Positions 1-11,534 of a DNA stretch of 64,000 nucleotides are shown here, one piece after another. Both the position numbers and the translations under genes were made by a program. The notes under the pieces are model-generated. The model was given only the letters and a program-made list of their open reading frames with translations, was not told where the DNA came from and made no database searches. The DNA comes from Onchocerca lupi (lineage: Eukaryota > Nematoda > Chromadorea > Rhabditida > Onchocercidae), in assembly GCA_028564675.1 (NCBI GenBank), contig JAOVVO010000338.1:19979-83978 (forward strand). Reading direction: 5' to 3'. The stretch's first letter is position 1; every line of letters begins with the position of its first letter.

Positions 1-3000
1 AAGCAACAAGCTCGATATAGGTGATATAAATATCTGAAGAAAAAAGAAATTAAAGAACCAATTACTATTCAGTTAAGGATGCCATAACCTGAGATCTAAA
101 ACTCTGCTCCATCTATCAGACTCCGTGATGCACATAAAAAAAAAATAGAAAGATATGCTTCATCTTCTATTCCTCAATCTATCCTTTTTGCTCAATGTTA
201 GCTAGAACAATAAATTTCCTGCCCCACTCAAAAAACGAACATCGACCTCATATTTTGCATTCTCCGCATCCTCGTTATACATTTCTTCGATAGATCGATC
301 TTCTGGAACATAAGACGAAAAACGATCAGATCTATCTGAAACAAAATCTGCGGAGGACTTCGAATAAATTCCATTTTTTGGTATCACACATTCCAAAATA
401 TCTAATTTAATTTAATTAAGCAAATGAAAATTTCGCCTTTTAAATCCAATAACATACCTCCATGCTGGAATACGCGGCCGCTATAAGTAATTCTTCCATC
501 TCTCTAAAACAATTTGTTGGAATAAAGGAATCAATTACAGAAAAGAATTGAAAAGCAATGGTAATGAAAAGTTTTCGCTTTTTCTTTTTTTTCAATTTGT
601 AAGGTAAGATAACATGTAAAACATAATCCTATACTTACATTTTCTTCCCTTCTCTTTTTTTTTTTCGAAGCCTACTTTTTTTACGTCATCTATTTGAAAT
701 TTTCTGCTAGATTATACCATTTGATAGCTAGACAATTCTTTATCTCAATAAAAATATGAACAAGTATGTTAAAAATGTAAAAGAAATTTCTAAACAAAAT
801 TCTAAACAACTTAAAAAACTTACATTGAAATCCGATAAATGCCGAATTCCTGCAAAATGTCATATTAGAATATATGCAAATTCATATTAAAACTAATACA
901 GAAATTTGTCAGTAGATTATTGAGAGGAAGAAAATCTTAAATATTAGGAGAAAAATTCATTGAAGTTTAGAAAACCTTCCATAAAAAGGAAACCATCGAA
1001 ATAATTTCACAACAACCGGAAGTCATAATTAACCGATGTCATCAAAACCTCCATTATTACCAACATCCAAATTGATGAGTCATTCGAGTTTTGCAACTAA
1101 CTAGACTTTGCAAATATTCTGGAATCATGTTCTGGATAGGTAACCAAATCAGTAATGAATTAATGGGCAAATCATAGCATATATTCTTACCTCGATCGTT
1201 ATCTTCTCTATCACCCCAATTACTATTGAAATTAGAGCGATCAAATCCTGTTCTTCCTGAAAATGCTCTCACTTATGAAAATACTTTTGTAATAAAATTG
1301 ATATCACGGAATATGAACTACCAAGATATTCTGAGATATGCGAAACCAAAATATCGGAAGGTTCGATTATTTAATGCATCACTTGGTTGATACTTCGAGC
1401 AGGGTAGATTTTGCATTTTGACAAACGATAATATTCTTACGGCATAATCGGAAGATGCGAAACATATAATTTTAGCTAAATAAAAAATTCAAACTCTGCG
1501 AACTTCGAAACAAGTATTTTCAAACATGATCAAGCAATACCTTCATTATTGAAACCATTATTTCGAGTGCTGAAGGAAGTTTTTCCAGTATTCATTCTGT
1601 TACCAAAACCTCCAAAATCATCATTATTATAGTTACTACTAAAACTATGAGCACCTCCTCGTCTACTTGAAAATCCTTCGCGTTGATTACCAAATTTACG
1701 ATCGCTTTCATCACTGCCACTGTTAAAATTACTTTTGGTAGTATAGAAATCGCCGATACGATCATTGGAAAAACCGTGATCAAAATTTCTTCCTCTGAAT
1801 CCACGGCTGTGACTTCCAGATCTTCCAAAACCATGATCATAACTAGCATCATCAAAGTCTCCACTACTACCGTAATTATTGCCACGACTACCAGAAAAAT
1901 TACTAGTACGATCCTTGATACCGAAATTATCACCATCATTTAAATTAACACCAGCGCCAAAACCACCACCACGACCGCCATTGCTTGAAGATCCTCTCCT
2001 TTTACCATTTCTGCTACCATATCCCGATGAGAATCCATTAGAACGTTCAGCTGAAAATCCAGAAAATTCGTTGTTTGTTTCATGATTGGATGAATATCCG
2101 TTATTATCCATGCGATCACTAGAAAAAGTACCACCACGACCACCCCTTGAAAAATTTCGACCGCGGCGGCTATTAGCGTCATTGAATTCACTCGAGAAAC
2201 CAGAACCTGAATTACGTAATCCAAAATTTATTTTTCAAAGCTTACAATAATTTTAAAATTTAAGAACCATTTATTTGCATAAATTAAGCGATATCGATTA
2301 TTATTTTTTTCAGAGTAACAGAAATATAAGTGTCAATCTTATTGCCAAGTTAGATTTCAACATACAGTTCAACCGACCCAGATAAAAAAAAAATTTTGCT
2401 GTAGCAGTGACTAATTAGAGATTAAGAAAATTTGCTATCACTGAGATTATATTTAAAAGCAACTTAATATTTTAAGATGCTTCCACGTATATAGAAATTT
2501 AAGTTTGATAAAATATTATTTTCGAAATGGAATTTTAGAACTTTGGCTGTAATATTGACAACAGCAAACCTCGTCCAAATCTTTCTTCATTATTGTAGTT
2601 CCTACCTGCAAATCTTCCACATTTTTTAATTCGTCCATCAGCAACTCGAAAATTATTACCATCACAATTTCGAGTACAACATAGATAATATAAATAAATA
2701 AGAAAGAAGCAAGACTAAATAATGAATGAAAATAATAATTATGCATATCCAATGTAATTTATTAGTTCATACCTTCATTATAGTCTGCAAAGAGTTCCAT
2801 TTTATTTCTTCCATTATTACGATTATGTTCGCCAAAATTGTTCTCCTCTAAAATACCACTGTTTAGTTATTGATATGTACCAAATATTAGCAAATAAAAC
2901 TTTGCTTATAACTGGTTAAAATGAAATAGAGATTATGAGGTAATGAAAAATCATTTAATTGAAATTTATTGAAATTTGTATAAGCATACAAATCTAGAAA

Positions 3001-4237
3001 GATAAACCTTTTCCTAGCCTTTCTATCATTTAGAAAACACTAAAATTATTCGGGACATCAAACTAATTCAAAATTTCCGATATCGAAATTAGTAATACTG
3101 AGTTTCTTAGCTAATCATGCTAATCATGTGAAGTCATCTTCTCCTTAAATTTATTTAAAATTTACTTGTTAAATATTTCACAGAACTTACTCGAGAAATT
3201 ACCTTGCCGAGTAGCAAAAAAATCTCGCGCATCACTATTCCCATTACGATTTCTTCCATTGTCATCACTGACCTGAAAAGATTAGCAAAAATTGTTTAAA
3301 TCTAATGCATTTACATGTATCTATTCTGTTGAATTCTTCATGATACAGCTTTTCTTTTACTGTTTCTCATGAGATAAGTGGCTGCCATTACACGCATATA
3401 ACTATAAGAATAACCATAGCTAAGTTATTCATGATGATAAGAATGAATAATATTTAAATTTATGCATAGTATTTGTCTCATTTTATTTTATATAGTGGAC
3501 ACACAGGTAAAACACAGAACTGCATATCTTTCTAAATATGTTCTACTTAAATGTTATAAAATTACACCACCATTTATTCCATAAATTTCTTGAAAACCAA
3601 AACTGATACAATACCCGAGCAAAATGTGGTCCTTTTTCATATGAACTGTCAACATGCTGCTCGATGATTCGCCTGAAACTTCAGCTTGATTTTCAAAGAA
3701 AAAGATAAATTTCATTCTTTTTTCTTTTATTTTTTCTGTAGAAAATTAATGCCACAAAAGTTGAATCGGAGAAAATGCAGCTGCTTTCAGTTAACAATAA
3801 AAGAAAATCGGAGCAAGAATTTTTCATTCTTAAGAAATAAAGCAAACAATGGAAATGAAGCAATTTAATTCGGTATTCAAGTAAATAGTAAAAAATAATT
3901 TATGCATAAGCAGGCTGTACAGCTTAATACATTATATCTGTTCATTGGTTTAATTTACGATTAAACACTAACAATATCGTTGAAAAAACATAGTATTATC
4001 TTATTAGGAGAGGAACATATTGGGTGATTCAAGTATAAAATATTATTAAGCTACCACTATTTCATAGCTTTTATATCTATCATATTCGAAGATTAAAATA
4101 TAACACTTCAAATTTCAAAAATTTTAACTTTCCTAATCAAAATTCCATATTTTTATGCAAATTTACAATTTAATGAATCTGAAATTGAAAAAAAAGAAAA
4201 AAAAAACAACTCACCCCCGTCCAAATCCACCACTCAT
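1..4237 (-). CDS. Vasa/GLH-like germline DEAD-box RNA helicase, N-terminal part (3' end off window)
   Basis: Ten phase-consistent exons on the minus strand: 4215-4237 (ATG), 3615-3672, 3191-3272, 2773-2847, 2570-2605, 1541-2206, 1191-1256, 824-849, 458-503 and about 241-401. They give about 413 residues starting MSGGFGRG, rich in Gly, Asn, Ser, Arg and Phe, with many FG, GFG and RGG motifs (for example GGRGGGFGAG). The tail contains YVPEDRSIEEMYNEDAENAK, an acidic segment like the stretch just before the helicase core of Vasa/GLH proteins. In that family the core unwinds RNA in germ (P) granules and the FG/RGG part drives condensation. No DEAD, Q-motif or helicase motif is inside the window, so the family call is inferred from the N-terminus and the linker. 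There is only one Cys in the visible protein, so the CCHC knuckles of C. elegans GLH-1/2/4 are absent. The last exon has no strong donor (GAT|GTTCGT near 241 is best); read through, it stops at 202-204. Another FG/RGG RNA-binding protein is the alternative. Confidence 0.6.
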
Positions 4238-4298
4238 TTCGAAATATGAAGTATTGCAGCAATACGTGAAATTATATTTTATAACTCCGGACTGACTG
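4238..4298 (-). promoter_or_regulatory. 5' UTR acceptor of the Vasa/GLH-like gene (possible spliced-leader site)
   Basis: On the minus strand a run of T followed by CAG (4296-4298) lies 58 nt upstream of the ATG at 4237. No open reading frame crosses it. In nematodes such an acceptor shortly upstream of the start codon is usually a trans-splice site for SL1, but a 5' UTR cis-intron would look the same. Confidence 0.4.
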
Positions 4299-4845
4299 AA
4301 AAAAAGCAATAATTTTTAAAAATTGTCGAAAAATAAATCTATTCTTAATAATGCGAGAACAATTCATTTTACAACATCAAGTTTATACATTTCATATAAC
4401 TTTTTTTTTTTCTTTTACCTAACATACCAGTTGGAATTTGGAAAATATGTTGGTAGAAAATTTAAAAGTTTTTTTTTTAAATGATTTTTTAAACATAAGT
4501 CACTGAAAAATGTGAAGTTTGGATCGTTTTATTGATCCAACATATACTCATATATAGATGACAAATTTTAGGCATAATTTCACGTCATATATCATCTTAT
4601 TTACGACTAGTAAACGTAAATTAATGATGTTAATGCTAAACGGATTATGCAAATTCGAATGTATAACTTAGAAGCATTGATCATTTCATTACCACGTAGA
4701 ATACACGTTTTCCCGTAAAAGAGAAAAAATTTTGCAAAACAAAATTTGATTAAATGATATTTGGTGCAACTAGTCAAACAATCTATAGATAGCTACATGA
4801 TAAATGTCACTGATCAATTATCAATTGCCACTAACAACCATCATT

Positions 4846-6300
4846 TATCACTTACCACTTATAACCAATACGAATACTACTTTTTTATCATTCCTTATGT
4901 GCAACCGGATTTGCTATTTTTAGATAAAAAAAAATTGCAAGATGCAAGATGCGGACATGCAAGTGCAAACAACACGTGCAAATAGAAATGTAATGAAACA
5001 GCATTACAATGTAGGAAGCAATATCACTTAACACTTCTAATCAATATGAATATTATTTTTCATCCTTCCTTATGTGCAAAAGGATTTGTTATGCATAGAT
5101 CAAAATGTTCAAAATGCAAAATGCAAATGTGCAGATGTAGATAAGACGTGCAAATGTAAATGTAGTGCAAAAGTATTACAGTATGACAAGCAACTAATTG
5201 GTTATAATGTTAGGATAGAAACGCAACGTATCTTTTCCTAAACAATAGAAATGCAAAAATTGTATTCAGGTAAATGATGATAAATTAAATCTACTAATCA
5301 GTATAATTTCCAGAATACTTTATATTTCTCCGAAATTAATTAATTTCTGGAATATTTAACATATCTATGAGATCAATAATTCATGGGTAATTTAAATTTT
5401 TTCAAAATCAATAAATCCAAATAATTTCCGAAATACTTCACATTCCTCTGAAAATCAATAATTCCCGGGTATTTTAAATCTCTTTTGTCACTTATCATTT
5501 ATAACCAATAGGAACACTATTTTTTCGTTCTCCTTTATGTACAATTGCATTTGCTAATGCATAAATCAAAACATGCAAGATGCAAGATGCAAGATGCAAG
5601 ATGCAAAATGCAAATGTGCAAGTGCAAACAACACGTGCAAATACAAATGTAATGTAACAGCATTACAATATAATAAGCAACTAATTGTCATACTGTTTGG
5701 ATAGAAATGCAACATATCTTTTCCCAAACAATAAAAATGCCATAATTGTATTCAAGTAAATGATGATAAATTAAGTCAATAATTCCGCGTAAATTCCAAA
5801 AAACTTTATATTTCTCCATAATCAAATAAAATCCAATAATTTATGCAATATTTTACATTCCTCCGAAATCAAAAATTCGCGGGTATTTTAAATCTCAACT
5901 GTCACTTATCATTTATAATCAATAGAACACTATTTACTCATCATTCCTTATGTGTAACTGCATTTACTACATATAAATCAGAACGTGCAAAATGCAAGAT
6001 GCAATCGTGCAAATGCAAATAAAACATGAAAGTACGAATTCAATGCAATAGCATTACAATATAACAAGCAACTATTTGGTCATAACATTTGGATAGAAAC
6101 GCAATAACGTTTTTACCAAACAGTAGAAATGTCATAATTTGTATTCAAGTAAACGATGATAAATTTAATCAATAATTCCGTATAACTTCGAGAATATTTT
6201 ATATTTCTCCGAAATCAAATAAATCCAAGTAATTTCCGGAATACTTAACATTTTTTCGAAATCAGTAAATCGCGAAAATTTTAGATTTCTCCATAATCAA
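4846..6300. repeat. Degenerate tandem repeat, unit about 400-480 bp, about four copies
   Basis: The same order of landmarks recurs: a 'cacttatcatttataaccaat' type block (about 4850, 5030, 5491, 5895), 'ccttatgtgcaa' followed by a GCAA-rich block, a 'gcattacaatat' block (about 5000, 5170, 5660, 6050) and a 'caaacaatagaaatg' block followed by 'gtattcaagtaaatgatga' (about 5240, 5722, 6118). Spacings are about 480 and 395 bp for the later copies; the first copy is short. Divergence suggests an old satellite or multiplied element rather than an active transposon. Confidence 0.75.
5573..5608. repeat. ATGCAAG heptamer microsatellite
   Basis: About five tandem copies of a 7-bp unit ATGCAAG, inside the third copy of the larger repeat. 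Related, less regular runs sit at the equivalent place in the other copies (about 4936, 5109 and 5994), so the heptamer expanded within the unit. Confidence 0.85.
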
Positions 6301-7424
6301 TAATTCCGAATAATCACCGAAAATCAATGATTCCCGAGTATTTTGAAATCCTTTCAAAATTAATAATTCCAGAAAAACACCAGAATACTACATATTTCTC
6401 CAACCACGTAACATCAAATGAAACAAGAAATGAATAAACGTGACAGATGGAAAGTGAAAAAAGAAGACAGTACGTCAATATGAGAGGTGCAGGATCACAG
6501 AAAAATGCAATGGAAGGTAAATTAGTGAAAAAAAGAGGGAAATGTAGCATAAATAGCATTTGGCCGAATCATCCAAGAATTCTCGGAAAATTCAAAAGAT
6601 TTATTTCGAAAAATTTTGAGATGGGATGTTTGGGGCAGTTTTTTTCTTTTTTTTTTTTTTTGAGAAATTTGCGAAAAATTAGAAATCAAAAAGAAAAGTA
6701 GTGTAATGCTAGAAATCTTAACTAATATTTATGTACACAGAAAAGTAGTATATTATTAGAAATTTTAACTAATATTTATGTAAACACTAGTGAATTTAAC
6801 TTGATTAGTAATACTAGGAGCGGCCTTTTATCAAAATATTACGTTTAGTATAGTACTGCAAAACTTTAACATATCTGATTACACATACAAGCATAGGAAT
6901 ATTAAATGATGATTACTATTTTCACGATTATAAGTACGATCACAATTTCTTTTTTTGCACGTTCCATATAATTTCTCCTTTGCACATTTATATGATTCCT
7001 CTTTTGATATAATTTTTATTATAGCATTGATTGTTAATAATTGTTAATTTATACCGTTTTCATCATTTTATGATCATATAATTTTTCCTTTGGATCATAA
7101 TTTTTGTTAAAAGTAGTAATTATGAACAGAAAAAAAAAAAAGAAAAAGAGAACTAGACATGCACGTTTCAGTTGTCGGATGCAATCGCTCTGAAACATTC
7201 GCAATATTTTGAAATCGATTGATTCAAAAATTTAGCTTGCGAAATTGTTAACGATGAATGAAAATGGGATGACTTTTTGTTAGGTTCTAGTCCAATTCCG
7301 TTATTAATCAAAGAAATTTCTCAATCTTTTATGAAATTTTACTCCAATGTGTGACAAAACTAATTGATTGAATTCGAATCAATGGTTAAGCTAGTTCAAA
7401 AAAAAAAAGACATTATTGAATGAT

Positions 7425-8425
7425 CTAAATTGTATAAAGATATCAAGAAGGACAATACTGCTTAGCAAGAAGCAGCTGAGACTAGTTACAATATTGGTAC
7501 AGTGGAAGATTACTGTTGCGGTAAAAGATTCTGATTAGTTTAGAATTTGCGATTTTAGATTGGTTAGATTAGAGACTCTTGCGACTCCAATAGGTCAACA
7601 ATAGCTTTTATTGGATTTATACAATAGCGCAATTTGCAATAATAAACAGTAAATGAACAACAATACATGATAAATATAAAAGATACTTTCAGTGGTTTTT
7701 CTGCTGAATTATCGTTTGAAAAATCACTTTAATATGGCTGTAAATTGATTTTTCACTGATAATAGTGTTGAACGAACTGATATTGTTGAAGATATCAATA
7801 TAGCAGGAACTGATGCTTGAAAAACTGTTCGATTTGTAGACAATGATGGAGGAAAGCCCGTTGGAATGAAGCATCATCACTCTACACTGTAGCCGAACTG
7901 ACGATACTGATTTTGCTATTCGAAAAGTTTCCCTTCATTTTTAGAGGAATCATCCTTGATCGATCGGAAGCGGAGATTTATACATTAGTCATATAAGATA
8001 AAGCATTTTAAACAAATCATACAATCTTTTAGTCCTAGCAACATTCCAACAATTAAACAGAATTTACAACCAATTTACAATTCTTTAGACAAAGAACATG
8101 AGCTCTATTAGCAGATTAGAGGATGAGAGAACAAAGACCATTGTGTGCGATATGCATGAATGAGCTTACATATTTGAGAAATATGACGAATTTCCATTGT
8201 AAATAATGGATTATATGAATGTTTCGGTTTTACTTGACAAAAGTTATGGTATTAGGTAAGAACTAGGAACTTTGCAACAATCTAAGTGAATCGCTATAGT
8301 ATCAGAATTTTGGTCTAATTTATCACGCTCTTGATGGATGTAAAAATTTAGCAAAGATTATGAATGAGGGGAAAAATGTTAGATTTGGTGTTTATGTGTT
8401 TTCTGATGTCGATCCATAATGTGAA
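7425..8425 (+). pseudogene. Possible decayed coding sequence of unknown origin
   Basis: This kilobase is richer in G and C than its surroundings and shows protein-like open stretches on the plus strand interrupted by stops and frame changes. Examples are QEAAETSYNIGTVEDYCCGK near 7470, VERTDIVEDINIAGTDA followed by one stop and KTVRFVDNDGGKPVG near 7768-7860, and LDGCKNLAKIMNEGKNVRFG near 8330-8390. They are in at least two frames with no splice signals joining them. I do not recognise the family. A relic gene, or an old nuclear insertion of Wolbachia DNA (common in filariae), would both fit; chance open frames cannot be excluded. Confidence 0.25.
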
Positions 8426-9069
8426 ATCATGATTAAAAATGAAAGAATTGCTTTAAATTAGTATGCTTTTCAAATTAACATAAATTAAGGATAAGTCTTT
8501 CCAAAGTATAGGATTAAGTGTAAAATTTATAGTCACTGTAATCAATTTTTCCTATTTTCATAAATTTATATTGCTTTGGTGAAATTTAGAATAGATAATT
8601 TTTATTTGGCTGAAGTGACTTTTTCGATTAATTTTATATATTTTTTTTCACTCTTTCATTTTCATTTCTGTTTTGTACTAAAGTTATCATCTAGATTTCT
8701 TTTTACATCATTCATCCAGGCAAAAAAAAAAAATCCTGCAACATATGAATCTCATCTTTATTCTTTTATATTTTATTCTAATTAGATACTGTTAGTTGAT
8801 CAGTCTTATCTCTTATCAAATATACTTTTATGTTTGCTTTTCTATCTATTCCAATCTGTTACTGTTGTACTTTATTAGCAAAATTATTTTTTGGAAAACA
8901 TAATCCCAAAACGAACGAATGTGAAAAAACGTGAACTAAAAATGAATATGACATTGAATTTGAAAAACGTCATTCTTTTTTTTTTTCATCATTTTCTTCA
9001 GTCTTTTTATCTGAACAAATAGATCAAGAAAACATTTTATCTTTCCGTGCAAGAAATAAAATAAGGAGT

Positions 9070-9185
9070 GAAAAAGAAATATAAAATTAATCGAAAAATC
9101 ATCTTATTCATTTTCCTCCTGTTATAAGAGAATGAAAAATGAATAAGATGATTTTTTGACTAGTTTTATATTTATTTTGTTTTTC
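9070..9185. repeat. Long inverted repeat (hairpin / MITE-like)
   Basis: The left arm (about 9070-9114) and right arm (about 9132-9185) are reverse complements. The inner 22 bp, AAAAATCATCTTATTCATTTTC, match with at most a one-base length difference, and the outer 20 bp match with a few mismatches; the loop is about 18 nt. It lies about 400 bp upstream of the mdt-17 start. It could be a small foldback element, or part of the promoter region that forms a hairpin. Confidence 0.8.
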
Positions 9186-9414
9186 ATATGTGCTTTGCAC
9201 ATATATCTTAACGAAAAAGTGTTGATACATATTCAAATAAAAAAAAAAAAAAGAAGACATGTAATGTGTATGGTTTTTTTTTTTCTCAAATAATTTTGAT
9301 GAGTTTTATAAATGTGAACGAAGAACTAAATGTGAATCTACTGTAATTTCTTAATAACAGCAGTGATATCACGTGGTGATAAATCAAATCTAGTATTTGC
9401 GTAGATTATATATC

Positions 9415-9441
9415 CATATATATATATATATATATATATAA
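9415..9441. repeat. (TA)n microsatellite
   Basis: About 13 TA units in the region just upstream of mdt-17. Confidence 0.9.
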
Positions 9442-9560
9442 TTAACAGGAAAGTGATTTTATGTAATCTTTTGGTAATATATATTAATCATCATGACATA
9501 ATGAGCGCGTAATCGAAAAAAATGCAAAAAAAAAAAAAAGAAATTTGATGAATAATTTAC

Positions 9561-9580
9561 AAAATTTCAGTGCACTGTAA
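9561..9580 (+). promoter_or_regulatory. Probable spliced-leader acceptor of mdt-17
   Basis: The sequence AAAATTTCAG at 9561-9570 is a canonical nematode acceptor, placed 10 nt before the ATG at 9581. There is no upstream exon. An acceptor this close to the start codon is the usual mark of SL1 trans-splicing, and it supports the chosen start. Confidence 0.65.
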
Positions 9581-11500
9581 ATGTTCGGTACAGGACAACA
9601 GGCACCATCGACAGCTCAACCGGCGGGTGTTAATATTGCCATTGAAGCTGGTTCCGAATGGGGAATTCAAGAAATTGGTTTTGATGGAGTTGAAAAATAC
9701 ATGCGGTATTCATTCTATTGTTTAATTTGAAAAAAAAAAAAAAAAAAAAAAACAGACTTTTTCGATAAATTTTAAATGTGAATTTATTTTATGACTGAAT
9801 GATTGTTTTAACAATAGATAAAATCTCGCGGAGCTTATTTCTAGGTAGTTATCAAGATGGATATCAGTGGTATTAATTAGCATTTGGTGATGGGTAGCAT
9901 AGATTTAGATATTTGGCAATATTTCACATAAACTGTTTGAAATGAGTTTGGCTTTTTTCATATTATTTTTTTCCATATTATGCATGAATATCCAATAATA
10001 GTAACAGTTGGAATATTTTCGTAGGTCAGTATGCTATGGAGTAAAAAGCTGAAAAAAGTCTGTAAATCAAGAAATCGAACTTTAATTAAATTCTGAACCT
10101 TTTTTAGCATCTTTCGTCCTAAATTTTGATCTGCTACTCCACTGTCAGTAAACTATTTATTCTAATATCAGGCTATTATTAATTTGAGATAGTAATTTTG
10201 AATTTGATTAATTTCAAAGGTAAATTAATGTACTTTGACGAAATTTGTATTCTTAGACCGTTGGACTATTCTGATCATGTAGCAAAATTGGCTCGTAAAG
10301 TGGATTGGCGAAAACTGATTGGTGCAGAAGCTACATATGATAATCCAGACGCATTACCACGTGATGATGGTGAAGAAGTAGAAGAAAAAGAACCGGAAGA
10401 AGTGGTCATTGGAATGGAAGATCGAAAAACTCCGGAAGCTGGGCCTTGGCATACTGTTGCAAAATACTTACAGTAAGTAACGTCTTCGTGTAGTTCTCCG
10501 CAAAAGCTGTTGAACTCATGAGTTCGGCAAGTTTTGATTGACGGCTGATTTTGATCACTTATTTGGCATTTTTTTTTTTTCCAAATAACTGGTTTATGTT
10601 ATATGCCATCGGTAAGTCTTACAGACATTTATTATAGTAACTGAGATACTTCTAAAATATAATAGAATGTTGAGCATTGCTTTCTTAGATCTATCCTTCA
10701 TTGGCTTTTATTTCTTCATAATTGTTATGAAATTTAATCAAATTTTGTTTATATTTTTTACAGCGAAGCACTACAACAAGTAAATGTTCTGGTAGATACG
10801 ATTTCGGTATTAAAAACGCCATATTTGGAAGCACTGACAATTGCGGATGCATTCGAAGTGCAACACAATATGCAGGATGTGATACAACAATCCAAACAAT
10901 TCCAGTGGGTTACGCGGCGTAAAGCTCTTGGTGAAGCGATCACTGTTCTCGAGCAAGCTCAAAAATTCCGCTCAAAGCTTCTTACTGAAACGGATCCTGA
11001 TAAAGCGATGTTTTTTCGTGAGCTGGAAAGAATGCGAGAATTATGGAGAGTACGAAAAACAGGAAATGTTACTTATGGTGATCTCGGCTATAAAATGTGT
11101 ATGTTATATCAGTCATCTTCGAAATTTTCATTTTTAAATATTTGCCTATCCTTCTCTTTTTGCCCTGCAAAAGAAAACAAGTTCCTTATCCGTCTTGTCC
11201 CACCCTTTCTTATTTCAGGAAATCTTTTTTACGTCCAATTCTTTTATGATCACTTTTATTTCATTTTAGAAATCTATTCATTTCGTTGAAGGCATATACG
11301 AAATTTTTTCTAGCATTTATTTGCAGTTGGATCAAAATACAATCCGAAAGAATTATTTGATATCACTCGACGTACGACAACATCTGCTAGTGTTGGTGGA
11401 AGCCCATCAACGCGATCGGATTCATGTTTGCAAGTTCAAATACCATGTGATCTGATTCGTCGGTCTACCATCGCTGTTTCTATTGAAATTGGTTAATTTA

Positions 11501-11534
<34 letters not shown>

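Larger units (their letters stand above)
4299..7420. other. Non-coding spacer between divergent genes, repeat-rich
   Basis: AT-rich, no supported exon on either strand. Holds the degenerate tandem repeat listed separately (4846-6300). The ORFs here are short, lack splice context and have low-complexity composition. It should also contain the promoter of the minus-strand helicase-like gene, but no specific element is recognisable. Confidence 0.5.

Noticed and set aside
1029..1062. Minus-strand segment reading DVGNNGGFDDIG before a possible GTTAAT donor
   Set aside because: Composition fits the helicase-like gene, but there is no AG acceptor between it and an upstream in-frame stop, and including it is not needed: exon 1191-1256 joins 824-849 in phase.
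1592..2224. Overlapping ORFs in other frames (1592-1939, 1683-1943, 1879-2085, 1940-2224)
   Set aside because: They are shadows of the large glycine-rich exon 1541-2206; none has splice context or protein-like composition.
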